Assembly (NCBI RefSeq): GCF_001571265.1
Contig: NZ_BCTL01000044.1
Span: 1 to 38,326 of the forward strand
DNA: 38,326 nucleotides
Direction of reading: 5' to 3'
Origin: Cedecea neteri NBRC 105707 = ATCC 33855
Lineage (GTDB): Bacteria; Pseudomonadota; Gammaproteobacteria; Enterobacterales; Enterobacteriaceae
Under the pieces are notes generated by a model. That model made no database searches and was not told where the DNA came from. It was given only the letters and a program-made list of their open reading frames with translations. Both the position numbers and the translations under genes were made by a program. The first letter of the stretch is position 1. Every line of letters begins with the position of its first letter. This document shows positions 1 to 8,129 of the stretch, piece after piece.

Positions 1-119
1 GGACACGTTCACCGTGCTGTGAACTTATATGGAAAACGGATATACGGGTGAACGGAAAAACCACGGGCTAAAAAATATCGCTCCAGAAACCTCTGCGAGA
101 AACCTTTGCGTAAACATTA

Positions 120-144
120 AAACGGCAACCCTGGGTTGCCGTTT
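120..144 (-). terminator. Rho-independent terminator of livJ
   Basis: A 12-bp perfect stem (AAACGGCAACCC pairing with GGGTTGCCGTTT) with almost no loop lies 5 bp past the livJ stop codon. Read on the minus strand it runs straight into TTTTAATG, a short U-tract. Position, stem strength and polarity all fit termination of livJ transcription. Confidence 0.85.
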
Positions 145-149
145 GCTGT

Positions 150-1253
150 TTATTTTGCGTCGGTGGCCGTGCCGTTGGCATGCCAGGTAAACACGCCGAA
201 CTCAAAGCCTTTCAGGTCGCCCTTCTGGTCCCAGGACAGCGGCCCCATCACGGTATCCACGGTCGCCCCTTTCAGGTACTTAGAGATTGCAGCCGGATCT
301 TCGCTCTGGTTCAGGCCAGCAGCCAGCGACTGCAGCGCCGCGTAGGTTGTCCAGACGAACGCGCCGCTTGGATCCTGTTTCTTGGCTTTAATGGCGTCCA
401 CAATTGGTTTGTTGGCAGGAACCTGATCGTAGTTCTTAGGCTTGGTCACCAGCAGACCTTCTGCAGAATCCCCGGCAATGTTAGACAGAGAAACGTTCGC
501 CACGCCTTCCGGCCCCATGAACTGAGTTTTCAGGCCAGCGGCGCGAGACTGACGCAGGATCTGCCCCATTTCCGGGTGGTAACCACCGTAGTAAACGAAG
601 TCGATATTTTCTTTCTTCAGGCGAGCAACCAGCGTAGAGAAATCTTTCTCACCGGCGGTGATACCGTCGAAGAAGACCACGTTAGCGCCACCTTTTTTCA
701 GGCCGTCCTGCACGGAACGCGCCAGACCTTCACCGTACTGCTGCTTATCGTGGATAACGGCAATGCGCTTAGGCTTCACGTGTTCCAGGATGTATTTCGC
801 CGCGGTTGGGCCCTGATCTGAGTCCAGGCCGGTGGTGCGCAGGGTCAGCTTATAGCCACGCGCGGTCAGCTCCGGGGCAGTAGCCGCCGGGGTGATCATC
901 AGAATGCCTTCGTCTTCGTAGATATCAGACGCTGGCTGAGTAGAAGAAGAGCACAGGTGACCGATAACGTACTTGATGCCGTCGTTCACCACTTTGTTCG
1001 CTACCGCGACCGCTTGTTTCGGGTCACAGGCATCGTCATATTTGGTAATAACCAGTTTATCGCCTTTGATCCCGCCTTTGGCGTTAATGTCGGCCACCGC
1101 CTGCTCGGCGCCGGTAAATTCCTGATCGCCGTATTGCGCGACCGGCCCAGACATTGCCCCTACTACCGCGACCTTAATATCTTTTGCCATCGCCGCGTGG
1201 CTCATTGCCAGTGCAATGCATCCTGCCAGTAAGGCTTTACCCGTCATTTTCAT
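150..1253 (-). CDS. livJ: Leu/Ile/Val-binding periplasmic protein LivJ
   Basis: Periplasmic binding protein of the LIV-I branched-chain amino acid ABC importer. It captures Leu, Ile and Val and delivers them to LivHMGF, which is not in this window. The first 23 residues are a signal peptide ending AMA before KDIKVAVVG; the mature part has the type I fold signatures [16 protein letters not shown] and [19 protein letters not shown], and the Cys pair in YDDACDP and GHLC. I chose the internal ATG with a purine-rich sequence upstream rather than an ATG 15 bp earlier; this gives 367 residues, the E. coli LivJ length. Phrases such as YDDACDPKQ and TVMGPLSW match LivJ better than LivK. In E. coli it lies next to rpoH; here three genes intervene. 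Confidence 0.95.
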   Translation of the reverse strand: MKMTGKALLAGCIALAMSHAAMAKDIKVAVVGAMSGPVAQYGDQEFTGAEQAVADINAKGGIKGDKLVITKYDDACDPKQAVAVANKVVNDGIKYVIGHLCSSSTQPASDIYEDEGILMITPAATAPELTARGYKLTLRTTGLDSDQGPTAAKYILEHVKPKRIAVIHDKQQYGEGLARSVQDGLKKGGANVVFFDGITAGEKDFSTLVARLKKENIDFVYYGGYHPEMGQILRQSRAAGLKTQFMGPEGVANVSLSNIAGDSAEGLLVTKPKNYDQVPANKPIVDAIKAKKQDPSGAFVWTTYAALQSLAAGLNQSEDPAAISKYLKGATVDTVMGPLSWDQKGDLKGFEFGVFTWHANGTATDAK

Positions 1254-1284
1254 CCTGAGAGTCCCCATTGTTATGGTTATTGAA

Positions 1285-1305
1285 TTTGTTGTGTTGTTGT
1301 TTGTT
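1285..1305 (-). promoter_or_regulatory. Probable GcvB small-RNA target in the livJ leader
   Basis: The livJ 5' leader reads AACAAACAACAACACAACAA on the mRNA, nearly free of G and U. GcvB represses livJ and other amino-acid transporter mRNAs in Salmonella and E. coli by pairing its GU-rich R1 region with exactly this kind of CA-rich leader. The site is about 30 nt upstream of the start codon. GcvB itself is not in the window, so the pairing is inferred. Confidence 0.6.
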
Positions 1306-1457
1306 AGCGCATTATTCTGTTTGTAGGTATAAGAAAAGCATATGATAGCTAACTTAAGGGCAGCAGCCGGCGCTACGGCAGCACACTATGCTAAACATAG
1401 CGCCATTTGCGATAATTTGGAAAGACATATTTGAAGGTTAGATAACGGGAATGTGAC

Positions 1458-1493
1458 AAAAAAATAACCGCGCCGGAATACCTCCAGGCGCGG
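1458..1493 (-). terminator. Rho-independent terminator of the permease gene
   Basis: The stem CCGCGCC/GGCGCGG (7 bp, extendable internally by GGA/TCC) is followed on the minus strand by TTATTTTTTTG. It lies 18 bp beyond the permease stop codon and closes the gabT-permease unit before livJ. Confidence 0.85.
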
Positions 1494-1510
1494 GGGAGCA
1501 AGCGTCAAAA

Positions 1511-2755
1511 TCACCAGCCCGCAGGCAGGTATCCCAGAGCGGAAGCAACCGCATAAACGGCACTGCAGAGGTAAAGCAACACAATGAAAATCTGAATCAG
1601 CGGATGGGTCATAAACGGCGGACAAGTCCAGCCCGGCGTAACATCACCGCTGCGGCGAGCGCCTTTAATCATCAGAATCGGCATAATCGACAAAATCACG
1701 CCGCTGAACACGCCGGCAAAATAGAGCGCATTCACAAACGACACCAGCCCGCTGTAGGCCAGCACGAAAGGTGGAATCGCCACCACCAACAGCACCAGGA
1801 AACGCTTCAGGGAGAGTTCGTCACTGCCCAGGCGGAAGCGGTCAAAGATATTGGTCAGGAAGCTGCCGCCCAGCCCCCAGTACGACGTCAGCATGGCGCA
1901 AAGCGCGAACAGGTTCGCCGAGAAGAACGCCCACTCTCCCAGCGCTTTCCCCCACGAAATGGTCGCCACCTCAGAGATATCGTCCAGGCCGTTAAGCATG
2001 ATGACCGACATCGGCACCAAGGCCAGTAGCGCGAAGGTTACCACCATGCCAACGATAATCGCCTTCGGCAGCTTCTCTGGCTTATCGGCAAAACCTCGAG
2101 CCATCTCCGGCACGATGTACTGCGCCGAGAAGCAGAACACCACCACGTTGAACACCGGCACCATGTACAGCCAGTTGCCTTCCAGCAGATAGCCGACGCT
2201 GGTCGTTTCTTTTAGCAAGGTGGCGATAACCAGCACCGCGATCATCACCACCATACCGATACTAATAAACTTTTCCCCGCGCCCGATGGCCTTCAGGCCC
2301 ATGTACAGCACGCCCGCAGCAGGAATGAAAAACAGCACGCTGCCCAGCGCCGGAGAAATACCAAACAAGGAGTGCAATAGTTTGCCGCTGCCGGTCATAT
2401 AGGCGGTCAGTGCGCCCACGCTGTTCACGCAAACCGAGAGGAACATCATCAGCGCGCCAAAGCGGCCGACGTAGCGCAGCGACAGTCCGCTGAGCTGCAA
2501 ATGCTGGCGAGTGCGCAAGGTCGATTCGGCGACGTAAAGCATCGTCACTGTGGTCAGGCTGCCCACCAGCACCAACCAGAACAGCAGCGGCCAGAAGCCT
2601 GCTTTGCTCGACGCATAGGTGATGGAAAGCACGCCCGCGCCGATGTTGGTGCCGACGATCATCGACACGCCTTCGACGAAGCTCAGGGATTTACCGGGGA
2701 CAGCCGTTCGCTCCCCGCGCGCGATGGCGGGAGAGAAGGTGGAGTTTTCAGACAT
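1511..2755 (-). CDS. Amino-acid permease, aromatic/hydroxy amino acid (HAAAP-like) family
   Basis: Inner-membrane amino-acid transporter of 414 residues with about eleven hydrophobic segments. Near the N-terminus it has VGTNIGAGVLSITYAS, the unwound first helix typical of the Trp/Tyr permease (TyrP, Mtr, SdaC) and wider APC fold. It follows the aminotransferase gene on the same strand, 132 bp downstream, so a role in importing the aminotransferase substrate (GABA or a related amino acid) is a reasonable inference; the sequence does not show the substrate. The usual E. coli GABA importers GabP and PuuP are from a different APC branch. The start codon has only a weak purine-rich sequence upstream. 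A strong terminator follows. Confidence 0.8.
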   Translation of the reverse strand: MSENSTFSPAIARGERTAVPGKSLSFVEGVSMIVGTNIGAGVLSITYASSKAGFWPLLFWLVLVGSLTTVTMLYVAESTLRTRQHLQLSGLSLRYVGRFGALMMFLSVCVNSVGALTAYMTGSGKLLHSLFGISPALGSVLFFIPAAGVLYMGLKAIGRGEKFISIGMVVMIAVLVIATLLKETTSVGYLLEGNWLYMVPVFNVVVFCFSAQYIVPEMARGFADKPEKLPKAIIVGMVVTFALLALVPMSVIMLNGLDDISEVATISWGKALGEWAFFSANLFALCAMLTSYWGLGGSFLTNIFDRFRLGSDELSLKRFLVLLVVAIPPFVLAYSGLVSFVNALYFAGVFSGVILSIMPILMIKGARRSGDVTPGWTCPPFMTHPLIQIFIVLLYLCSAVYAVASALGYLPAGW

Positions 2756-2772
2756 AATATTTTCCGTATTAC

Positions 2773-2794
2773 TCCGGCGGTAACGCCCGCCGGA
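2773..2794. repeat. Inverted repeat between aminotransferase and permease genes
   Basis: TCCGGCGG and CCGCCGGA form an 8-bp perfect stem around a 6-nt loop just upstream of the permease start. No U-tract follows, so it is more likely an RNA stability or attenuation element than a full terminator. Confidence 0.4.
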
Positions 2795-2887
2795 AAACAG
2801 GGGATATCAGGGTGATAAACCACTTCACGCTGGGCAACAAAACCTTCTGTTAGGACGGGCTTCCCTGCCGCCGCACTGTACGAGGCT

Positions 2888-4153
2888 TTAGCCCTTCAGC
2901 ACCTGGGACAGAATGGCCAGCGCTTTGGTGAACTGAGCATCAGGAATGGTCAGAGGATAAAGGAAGCGGATCACGTTGCCGTAGACGCCGCAGCTCAGCA
3001 GCAGCAGCCCTTGTTCCTGAGCCTTCAGTTGGACCTCGCGGGTAAATTCCGGCGAAGGTTTCCCGGTCTGCGGATCGTTAAACTCCACCGCCACCATCGA
3101 GCCCTGCCCGCGCACGTCAACAATGGCCGGGCAGCTTTGGCGCGCCTGATTCAGGACTTCTTTCAGGTGTTCACCAAGCTGGGTGGCACGCTTGCACAGC
3201 TGCTCTTCTTTGATCACATCCAGCACCGCATGAGCCGCCGCAACCGCCAGTGGGTTACCCGCATAAGTGCCGCCCAGGCCACCAGGCGCAGGTGCATCCA
3301 TCACTTCAGCGCGACCCACAACGCCGGACAGCGGGAAACCACCGGCCAGGCTTTTCGCCATCGTCATCAGGTCGGCCTTAACGTCGTAATACTCCATGGC
3401 GAACAGCTTGCCGGTGCGCGCGAAGCCGGTCTGCACTTCATCGGCAATCAGCAGAATGCCGTGGGTGTCGCACAGCTTGCGTAGCGCCTGCATGAATTCA
3501 GGTGGCGCAACGTTGAAGCCGCCTTCGCCCTGAATCGGCTCCAGCACGATGGCAGCAACCTGATCGGCGGCGATATCCGCTTTAAAGATACGATCGAGGC
3601 TTTTCAGCGCATCTTCAGTGGTGACGCCGTGCGCGGCATTGGGGTAAACCGCGTGGTAAACGGAGCCTGGGAATGGGCCGAAACCGATTTTGTAAGGAGC
3701 CACTTTTCCGGTCAGCGCCATGGTCATGAAGGTACGACCGTGGAAGCCGCCGCCAAAGGTAATCAGGCCAGGACGTTTGGTATAAGCGCGGGCAATTTTG
3801 ACCGCATTCTCAACGGCTTCTGCGCCGGTGGTGAAGAACGCGGTTTTGGCTGGGCCATCAATCGGTGCCAGTTCGTTAATGCGCTCGGCCAGAGACACAT
3901 AGCTTTCGTAAGGGACAATCTGATAAGCCGTGTGGGTAAAGGCCTGCAGCTGTTTCTCCACGGCGGCAATGACCTTCGGGTGACGATGGCCGGTGTTCAG
4001 CACCGCAATCCCGGCGGCAAAATCGATAACTTCATTGCCTTCCACATCCCACAGGGTGGCGTTCTCAGCCTTCTCTGCAAAGTAGCTACACATCACGCCC
4101 ACGCCGCGCGGCGTGGCCTGTAAACGACGCTGATTCAGCTCTGCACTTTTCAC
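2888..4153 (-). CDS. 4-aminobutyrate (GABA) aminotransferase, GabT/PuuE type
   Basis: PLP-dependent class III aminotransferase that moves the amino group of GABA to 2-oxoglutarate, giving succinate semialdehyde and glutamate. With a GTG start preceded by AGGAGA at 7 nt it has 421 residues, the length of E. coli PuuE. The PLP lysine is Lys267 in TMAKSLAGG, the pyridine-nitrogen Asp is Asp238 in IADEVQ, and FHGR (137-140) and EPIQGEGGF are intact. Resemblance to PuuE (RRLxATPRGVGVM, GLGGTYAGNPLAVAAAH) is at least as strong as to GabT, so I give no symbol. It is divergent from a MocR regulator that probably controls it. No succinate-semialdehyde dehydrogenase gene is nearby. Confidence 0.9.
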   Translation of the reverse strand: MKSAELNQRRLQATPRGVGVMCSYFAEKAENATLWDVEGNEVIDFAAGIAVLNTGHRHPKVIAAVEKQLQAFTHTAYQIVPYESYVSLAERINELAPIDGPAKTAFFTTGAEAVENAVKIARAYTKRPGLITFGGGFHGRTFMTMALTGKVAPYKIGFGPFPGSVYHAVYPNAAHGVTTEDALKSLDRIFKADIAADQVAAIVLEPIQGEGGFNVAPPEFMQALRKLCDTHGILLIADEVQTGFARTGKLFAMEYYDVKADLMTMAKSLAGGFPLSGVVGRAEVMDAPAPGGLGGTYAGNPLAVAAAHAVLDVIKEEQLCKRATQLGEHLKEVLNQARQSCPAIVDVRGQGSMVAVEFNDPQTGKPSPEFTREVQLKAQEQGLLLLSCGVYGNVIRFLYPLTIPDAQFTKALAILSQVLKG

Positions 4154-4220
4154 CTTGGTCTCTCCTGTTATGTCAGTCACTTTATCGCAACAAATCAGAA
4201 ACAATGTCGTTTATTTACAC

Positions 4221-4249
4221 AGGTATTGGCCCTATAATCGAGTACCAAT
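4221..4249. promoter_or_regulatory. Putative MocR/GabR-type operator over the regulator -10 box
   Basis: ATTGG and CCAAT form inverted arms 15 bp apart, flanking a perfect TATAAT at 4233-4238. AGGTAT and GTACCA within the same stretch are each one base from TGGTAT and ATACCA, the GabR motif of Bacillus. Placement between the divergent aminotransferase and regulator genes suits a shared operator. No convincing -35 at 17 bp was found. Confidence 0.4.
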
Positions 4250-4271
4250 TCAGATTATCTGAGGGATCCAA

Positions 4272-5762
4272 TTGCGAGATTTAGTGGGTGATTTGATTCT
4301 TGTCCGACTGCAGGAAGAGACCGATATTCTGCTGCATAAGCGCCTTTATAATGCACTACGGCGCTCAATTCTGGATGGCTCATTGCCGCCCCACGGCCGC
4401 CTGCCTGCTTCCCGCGATCTGGCCAGCGAGCTCAGCATTTCTCGTAACACTGTATTAACAGTTTATGAGCAGCTTATGACCGAGGGGTACGTTTCCTCCC
4501 GCCAGGGCAGCGGAACATTTGTTGAAAAAACGCTGCCGGATCGCTTCACCTCCACAGGGAACATTGGCGAAAGCGGCGCGCCCCCTGCCCCGGAGGTTTC
4601 AATTTCCCGCCGCGGCCAGCATCTTCTGTCCCAGGTCAGCGCCAGCCCTCGCCAGTGGGGAGCTTTTATTCCTGGCGTCCCGGACGTTAACGCCTTCCCT
4701 CATCCGCTATTCAGCAAGATTCAGGCGCGCATCAGCCGTCGCCCTAAGCCGGAGCGCCTGAGCTATAGCTGCAACGGCGGCACGCCTGAGCTACAGCACG
4801 CTCTGGTCGACTATCTACGTGTCTCGCGGGGAGTAAACTGCCAGGTCGACCAAATCCTGATCACCGAAGGGATCCACCAGGCTATCGATCTGGTTACACG
4901 GATGCTGTGCGACAGGGGCGATCTGGCGTGGATCGAAGAACCTTCTTACTGGGGTATTCGTCACGTGCTGACGATGAATGACGTGCGGATAACGCCGCTG
5001 ACCGTCGACGCGAACGGCCTTTGCCCGCCGGAGACGGTCACCGAAGCGCCGCGTTTAATCTTCGTCACGCCGTCTCATCAGTACCCGCTGGGGGCGGTGA
5101 TGAGTCTCGAACGTCGCCAGCGCCTGCTGGCCCTAGCCCGCCAGCACGGCAGCTGGATTATTGAAGATGATTACGACAGCGAGTTTCGCTTCTCAGGCCA
5201 GCCGATCCCCGCTCTGCAGGGGCTGGTCGCCGAAGCGCCGGTGGTTTACATCGGTACCTTTAGCAAAACGCTTTATCCAGGGCTGAGGCTTGGCTATGTG
5301 GTGCTGCCGCGCCCGCTGGTAAATGACCTGAAAACGGCGCACGCGGAGCTGTATCGCGGCGGTCATTCCCTGATTCAGCAGGCGCTGGCGGAATTTATTA
5401 CCGCCGGGCATTATTCGGCCCATATTCGCCGTATGCGCCTGCTGTACGGCCGGCGCCGCGCCTTCCTGACAGAGCTTATCTCCCGCTACTGCGGGCCACA
5501 GGCGCTGTCCGACTTCAGCGATAACGCCGGTCTGCATCTGATTTTGAACCTGCCTGATGAGGCTGATGATGTGGCGATTGCTGAGCGCGCCAACGCCCGC
5601 AATATTCTGGTGCGGCCCTTGTCACGGTATTACCTGACAGAGCAACGTAAGAAGGGATTATTGATGGGATTCGCCAGCCTGCCGGAAAACGAAATGGAAG
5701 CGGCATTTGCCATGCTGTTGGAATGTATGCCGGAGGCTAAAAAACAAAACGCCCCAGCATAG
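4272..5762 (+). CDS. MocR/GabR-family PLP-dependent transcriptional regulator
   Basis: A winged-helix GntR-type DNA-binding domain (about residues 15-85, with LPASRDLASELSISRNTVLTVYEQL) is joined to a class I aminotransferase-like domain (about 120-490). The PLP lysine is Lys332 in GTFSKTLYPGLRLGY, and the IIEDDYDSEF motif is at 296-305. Such proteins sense an amine or PLP adduct; GabR, the model, activates gabT in response to GABA. The start is a TTG with GAGG about 7 nt upstream; a GTG four codons later is the alternative. Divergence from the GABA aminotransferase makes it the likely regulator of that gene and the permease. The last codons run into a hairpin. Confidence 0.88.
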   Translation: MRDLVGDLILVRLQEETDILLHKRLYNALRRSILDGSLPPHGRLPASRDLASELSISRNTVLTVYEQLMTEGYVSSRQGSGTFVEKTLPDRFTSTGNIGESGAPPAPEVSISRRGQHLLSQVSASPRQWGAFIPGVPDVNAFPHPLFSKIQARISRRPKPERLSYSCNGGTPELQHALVDYLRVSRGVNCQVDQILITEGIHQAIDLVTRMLCDRGDLAWIEEPSYWGIRHVLTMNDVRITPLTVDANGLCPPETVTEAPRLIFVTPSHQYPLGAVMSLERRQRLLALARQHGSWIIEDDYDSEFRFSGQPIPALQGLVAEAPVVYIGTFSKTLYPGLRLGYVVLPRPLVNDLKTAHAELYRGGHSLIQQALAEFITAGHYSAHIRRMRLLYGRRRAFLTELISRYCGPQALSDFSDNAGLHLILNLPDEADDVAIAERANARNILVRPLSRYYLTEQRKKGLLMGFASLPENEMEAAFAMLLECMPEAKKQNAPA

Positions 5763-5771
5763 TGGGGCGTT
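5736..5771 (-). terminator. Terminator hairpin overlapping the mocR stop codon (acts on minus strand)
   Basis: AACGCCCCA pairs with TGGGGCGTT (9 bp, loop GCATAG). Read on the minus strand the stem is followed by TTTGTTTTTTAG, so it best terminates transcripts arriving from rpoH. On the plus strand no U-tract follows. A near copy is at 5914-5935. Confidence 0.65.
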
Positions 5772-5781
5772 AGCGTTTCTG

Positions 5782-5817
5782 ACAAAGAGGGAAAAAGCGT
5801 GGTTTTTCCCTCTTTGT
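5782..5817 (+). terminator. Fifteen-bp perfect hairpin after the regulator gene
   Basis: ACAAAGAGGGAAAAA pairs perfectly with TTTTTCCCTCTTTGT around the loop GCGTGG. The T-run forms the descending arm rather than a separate tail. It is plausibly the mocR terminator or a bidirectional barrier between convergent genes. Confidence 0.55.
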
Positions 5818-5828
5818 GTTAAGCAGTC

Positions 5829-5850
5829 GAAAATCAATAAATTGATTTTC
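5829..5850. repeat. Perfect inverted repeat in the mocR-rpoH intergenic region
   Basis: GAAAATCAAT and ATTGATTTTC form 10-bp arms separated by AA. The near-zero loop and AT-rich arms look more like a protein-binding site or cruciform than a terminator; function unknown. Confidence 0.4.
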
Positions 5851-5913
5851 CTGGTTTATTTTCAAGTGCCCACAGATATTTCTGCTAATACCTTGGCTGA
5901 TCATCAGTCTGAG

Positions 5914-5935
5914 CGCCCCAGCATAAAGTGGGGCG
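5914..5935. repeat. Second copy of the GCCCCAGCATA hairpin, near the rpoH stop
   Basis: CGCCCCA/TGGGGCG with an 8-nt loop repeats the hairpin at 5748-5771: after removing a 2-nt AA insertion in the loop, the 22 bases from CGCCCC to GCGTT are identical. It lies 27 bp past the rpoH stop but lacks a U-tract in either direction. Confidence 0.6.
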
Positions 5936-5962
5936 TTCTCGGTGCGCGGTACGGTATCGGCG

Positions 5963-6817
5963 TTAAGCTTCGATAGCGGCGCGCAGTTTTTTCATCGCGT
6001 TCTTTTCAAGCTGACGAACGCGCTCGGCGGACACGCCATAGCGGTCGGCAAGTTCCTGCAGCGTGCTTTTGTTGTCTTCATCTAACCAGCGCGCGCGAAT
6101 AATCTGCTGGCTACGCTCATCGAGACCCTGCATCGCATCGCTCAGCTTGTCTGCGGCGTGAGATTCCCAGTTATCGTCCTCAATGCCGTCGGCAAAGTTA
6201 GAGGATTTATCCTGCAGGAACAGCACCGGCGCCATTGGCTGACCGTCGGAATCGTCGTCGTTAGACATGTCGAAGGTCATATCCTGCGCCGCCATGCGTG
6301 ATTCCATCTCAAGCACGTCTTTGCTGGACACGCCAAGCTCGTTGGCGACCATTTCGACTTCATCCTGGTTGAACCAGCCCAGACGCTGCTTGGTTTTACG
6401 CAGGTTAAAGAACAGCTTACGCTGTGCTTTGGTCGTTGCGACTTTCACAATACGCCAGTTACGCAGCACGTATTCATGAATTTCAGCCTTGATCCAGTGC
6501 ACCGCAAAGGAGACCAGGCGAACACCCACTTCCGGGTTAAAACGGCGTACTGCTTTCATCAGGCCAATGTTGCCTTCCTGGATAAGGTCTGCCTGCGGCA
6601 GGCCGTAACCGGAATAGTTACGCGCAACATGAACAACAAAGCGCAGGTGAGACAGGATCAGCTTTTTCGCTGCTTCCAGACTGCCCTGGTAATGCAGCTT
6701 TTCAGCCAGCTCCTTCTCTTCCTCAGCCGTTAACATCGGCCAGGCGTTCGCAGCCCGGATATACGACTCCAGGTTACCAACAGGGGCTAAAGCTAAATTT
6801 TGCATTTCTTTGGTCAT
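5963..6817 (-). CDS. rpoH: RNA polymerase heat-shock sigma factor sigma-32
   Basis: Directs RNA polymerase to heat-shock promoters (chaperones, proteases). At 284 residues it matches E. coli RpoH in length. Region 2 contains [19 protein letters not shown] and [17 protein letters not shown], the RpoH box [17 protein letters not shown] is intact, and region 4 ends with [24 protein letters not shown]. The ATG has AGAGGG at a 5-nt spacing. It is followed not by livJ, as in E. coli, but by hairpins and the mocR regulator. In E. coli it is controlled by several promoters, a 5' mRNA thermosensor, and DnaK/FtsH-dependent turnover; the sequence elements for the first two are visible here. Confidence 0.98.
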   Translation of the reverse strand: MTKEMQNLALAPVGNLESYIRAANAWPMLTAEEEKELAEKLHYQGSLEAAKKLILSHLRFVVHVARNYSGYGLPQADLIQEGNIGLMKAVRRFNPEVGVRLVSFAVHWIKAEIHEYVLRNWRIVKVATTKAQRKLFFNLRKTKQRLGWFNQDEVEMVANELGVSSKDVLEMESRMAAQDMTFDMSNDDDSDGQPMAPVLFLQDKSSNFADGIEDDNWESHAADKLSDAMQGLDERSQQIIRARWLDEDNKSTLQELADRYGVSAERVRQLEKNAMKKLRAAIEA

Positions 6818-6840
6818 TCAAACCCTCTCTTAGAGACTAC
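6570..6840 (-). promoter_or_regulatory. rpoH mRNA thermosensor region (5' coding segment)
   Basis: In E. coli the first ~250 nt of rpoH mRNA fold to hide the start codon until the temperature rises. The downstream-box segment TTTAGCTTTAGCCCC just after the start, central to that fold, is present unchanged. Folding itself was not computed. Confidence 0.55.
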
Positions 6841-6928
6841 GTACGGTTTGCCATTCGGGTGGCTCAGGCGCACCGACAACACGTCAGGGGCCAGACCGTA
6901 CCATTCACTGTACTCTCAGACAGTGATG

Positions 6929-6961
6929 TTATCCACAAGTTCAATGTAAAGCTGTGAATAG
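6929..6961. promoter_or_regulatory. DnaA boxes in the rpoH promoter region
   Basis: TTATCCACA at 6929-6937 is a perfect DnaA box; TGTGAATAG at 6953-6961 is an inverted copy with one mismatch (CTATTCACA). E. coli rpoH likewise has DnaA boxes that repress its P3 and P4 promoters. Confidence 0.75.
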
Positions 6962-7023
6962 ATTACACACAAAGTGTGACGGTTACTGCAGCTTGGCAGG
7001 GGGCACAGCGGTGTAAAACGCAC

Positions 7024-7053
7024 TCCCTGCTGACGACGTTATCGTAGCAGGGA
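7024..7053 (-). terminator. Probable terminator of the ftsYEX operon
   Basis: TCCCTGCT/AGCAGGGA with an inner ACGA/TCGT forms an 8+4 bp stem 20 bp past the ftsX stop. On the minus strand it is followed by GTGCGTTTTAC, a weak U-tract, so termination may be partial and allow read-through to rpoH. Confidence 0.5.
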
Positions 7054-7073
7054 ATGAGTATATCAAAAACTTT

Positions 7074-8129
7074 TTACTCCGGCGTAAAGCGGCGTAAATG
7101 TTGAACAGTGGCAAGCCAGGCTGCCAGCCAGCCGATCATCGAAGAAACCAGCAGCAGCAGCAGACATTCGTCAAAGCCCAGGCCACTGATATCAAACTTA
7201 GTCCCAAACACCTGCGCCACGTCCGTCACCGCCGAAGACAGGCGCATCACCAGAATCTCAGACAGGATCAGCGACAGGAACGCACCGCTGAACCCCAGTA
7301 AAGCCCCGCCATACAGGAACGGGCGTAGAATAAAGCCGTCGGTAGCACCGATAAGTTTCTGCACGTTAATGGTGTCACGGCGGGCAAAGATGCTCAGACG
7401 CACCGAGTTACCAATAACGAGGAATACTGCGGCAACCATCAGGATGCCAATCATCGCCGCCACGCGCCCGACCAGCCCGGTCAGCGCCGCGAGACGGGCA
7501 AACCAGCTGTCATCCATGCGCACTTCATCGACGCCATGAATCTTCGCCACGCGGTCACGCAGCGTATTCAGGTGGTCCGTGCTCTGGAAATCCAGTTTCG
7601 GATTCACCACCGCCACTGCGGGCAACGGGTTTTCTTCCAGCATATCCAGCGCGCCGCCAAAGCCCGACCAGTTACGAAACTCGCCCAGCGCTTCTTCGCG
7701 GGAGAGGTAGTTAACTTTATCAACGCCCTCCTCAGCCTGAATAGCGCCCACCACCTGCTGAGCGGCGTTGTCGTCCAGCGCCTTATCGAGATAAACGGTG
7801 ATTTGAGGCGATGGGTAATATTGGGTCGCCGCCTGGTTCACGTTCTTGTAGACCATATAGCAGACGCTAGGCAGCGTCAGGGAAATGGCAATGACCATCA
7901 CCGTCAGGAAAGTCGCCAGCGGCTTGCTTTTCAGATCCTGAAGCGCCCCTTCCCAGGCATAGCGGAACTGCTCATTCACGCCACCTTTCAGGGATTTGCT
8001 TTTGGACTGCGGTCCTTTGCCACGTTTTTTCACTGAACGGCCAAGATCACCTAACTTGTTCAGTTGGTTGATTTTATCCAGCTTGTTACTGAAGCGCTTG
8101 ATATGGTTGAGCGCACTGTGTTTATTCAC
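7074..8129 (-). CDS. ftsX: Cell-division protein FtsX
   Basis: Membrane half of the FtsEX ABC-like complex, which sits at the division septum and activates peptidoglycan hydrolases through EnvC. Its 351 residues fit the family. The N-terminal cytoplasmic tail is basic (roughly 1-75); the first membrane segment is [21 protein letters not shown], followed by a periplasmic domain (about 100-220) and three more segments. [25 protein letters not shown] is typical of the periplasmic loop. It starts with GTG and overlaps the end of ftsE by 8 bp, indicating translational coupling. Confidence 0.97.
   Translation of the reverse strand: MNKHSALNHIKRFSNKLDKINQLNKLGDLGRSVKKRGKGPQSKSKSLKGGVNEQFRYAWEGALQDLKSKPLATFLTVMVIAISLTLPSVCYMVYKNVNQAATQYYPSPQITVYLDKALDDNAAQQVVGAIQAEEGVDKVNYLSREEALGEFRNWSGFGGALDMLEENPLPAVAVVNPKLDFQSTDHLNTLRDRVAKIHGVDEVRMDDSWFARLAALTGLVGRVAAMIGILMVAAVFLVIGNSVRLSIFARRDTINVQKLIGATDGFILRPFLYGGALLGFSGAFLSLILSEILVMRLSSAVTDVAQVFGTKFDISGLGFDECLLLLLVSSMIGWLAAWLATVQHLRRFTPE

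Noticed and set aside
1-118. Partial gene at the left edge
   Set aside because: No coding frame with family resemblance; only a short GTTCAC/GTGAAC inverted repeat (7-24).
1190-1253. Lipobox-like LLAGC in the LivJ signal peptide
   Set aside because: E. coli LivJ has the same residues and is a soluble periplasmic protein cleaved later, after the AxA motif.
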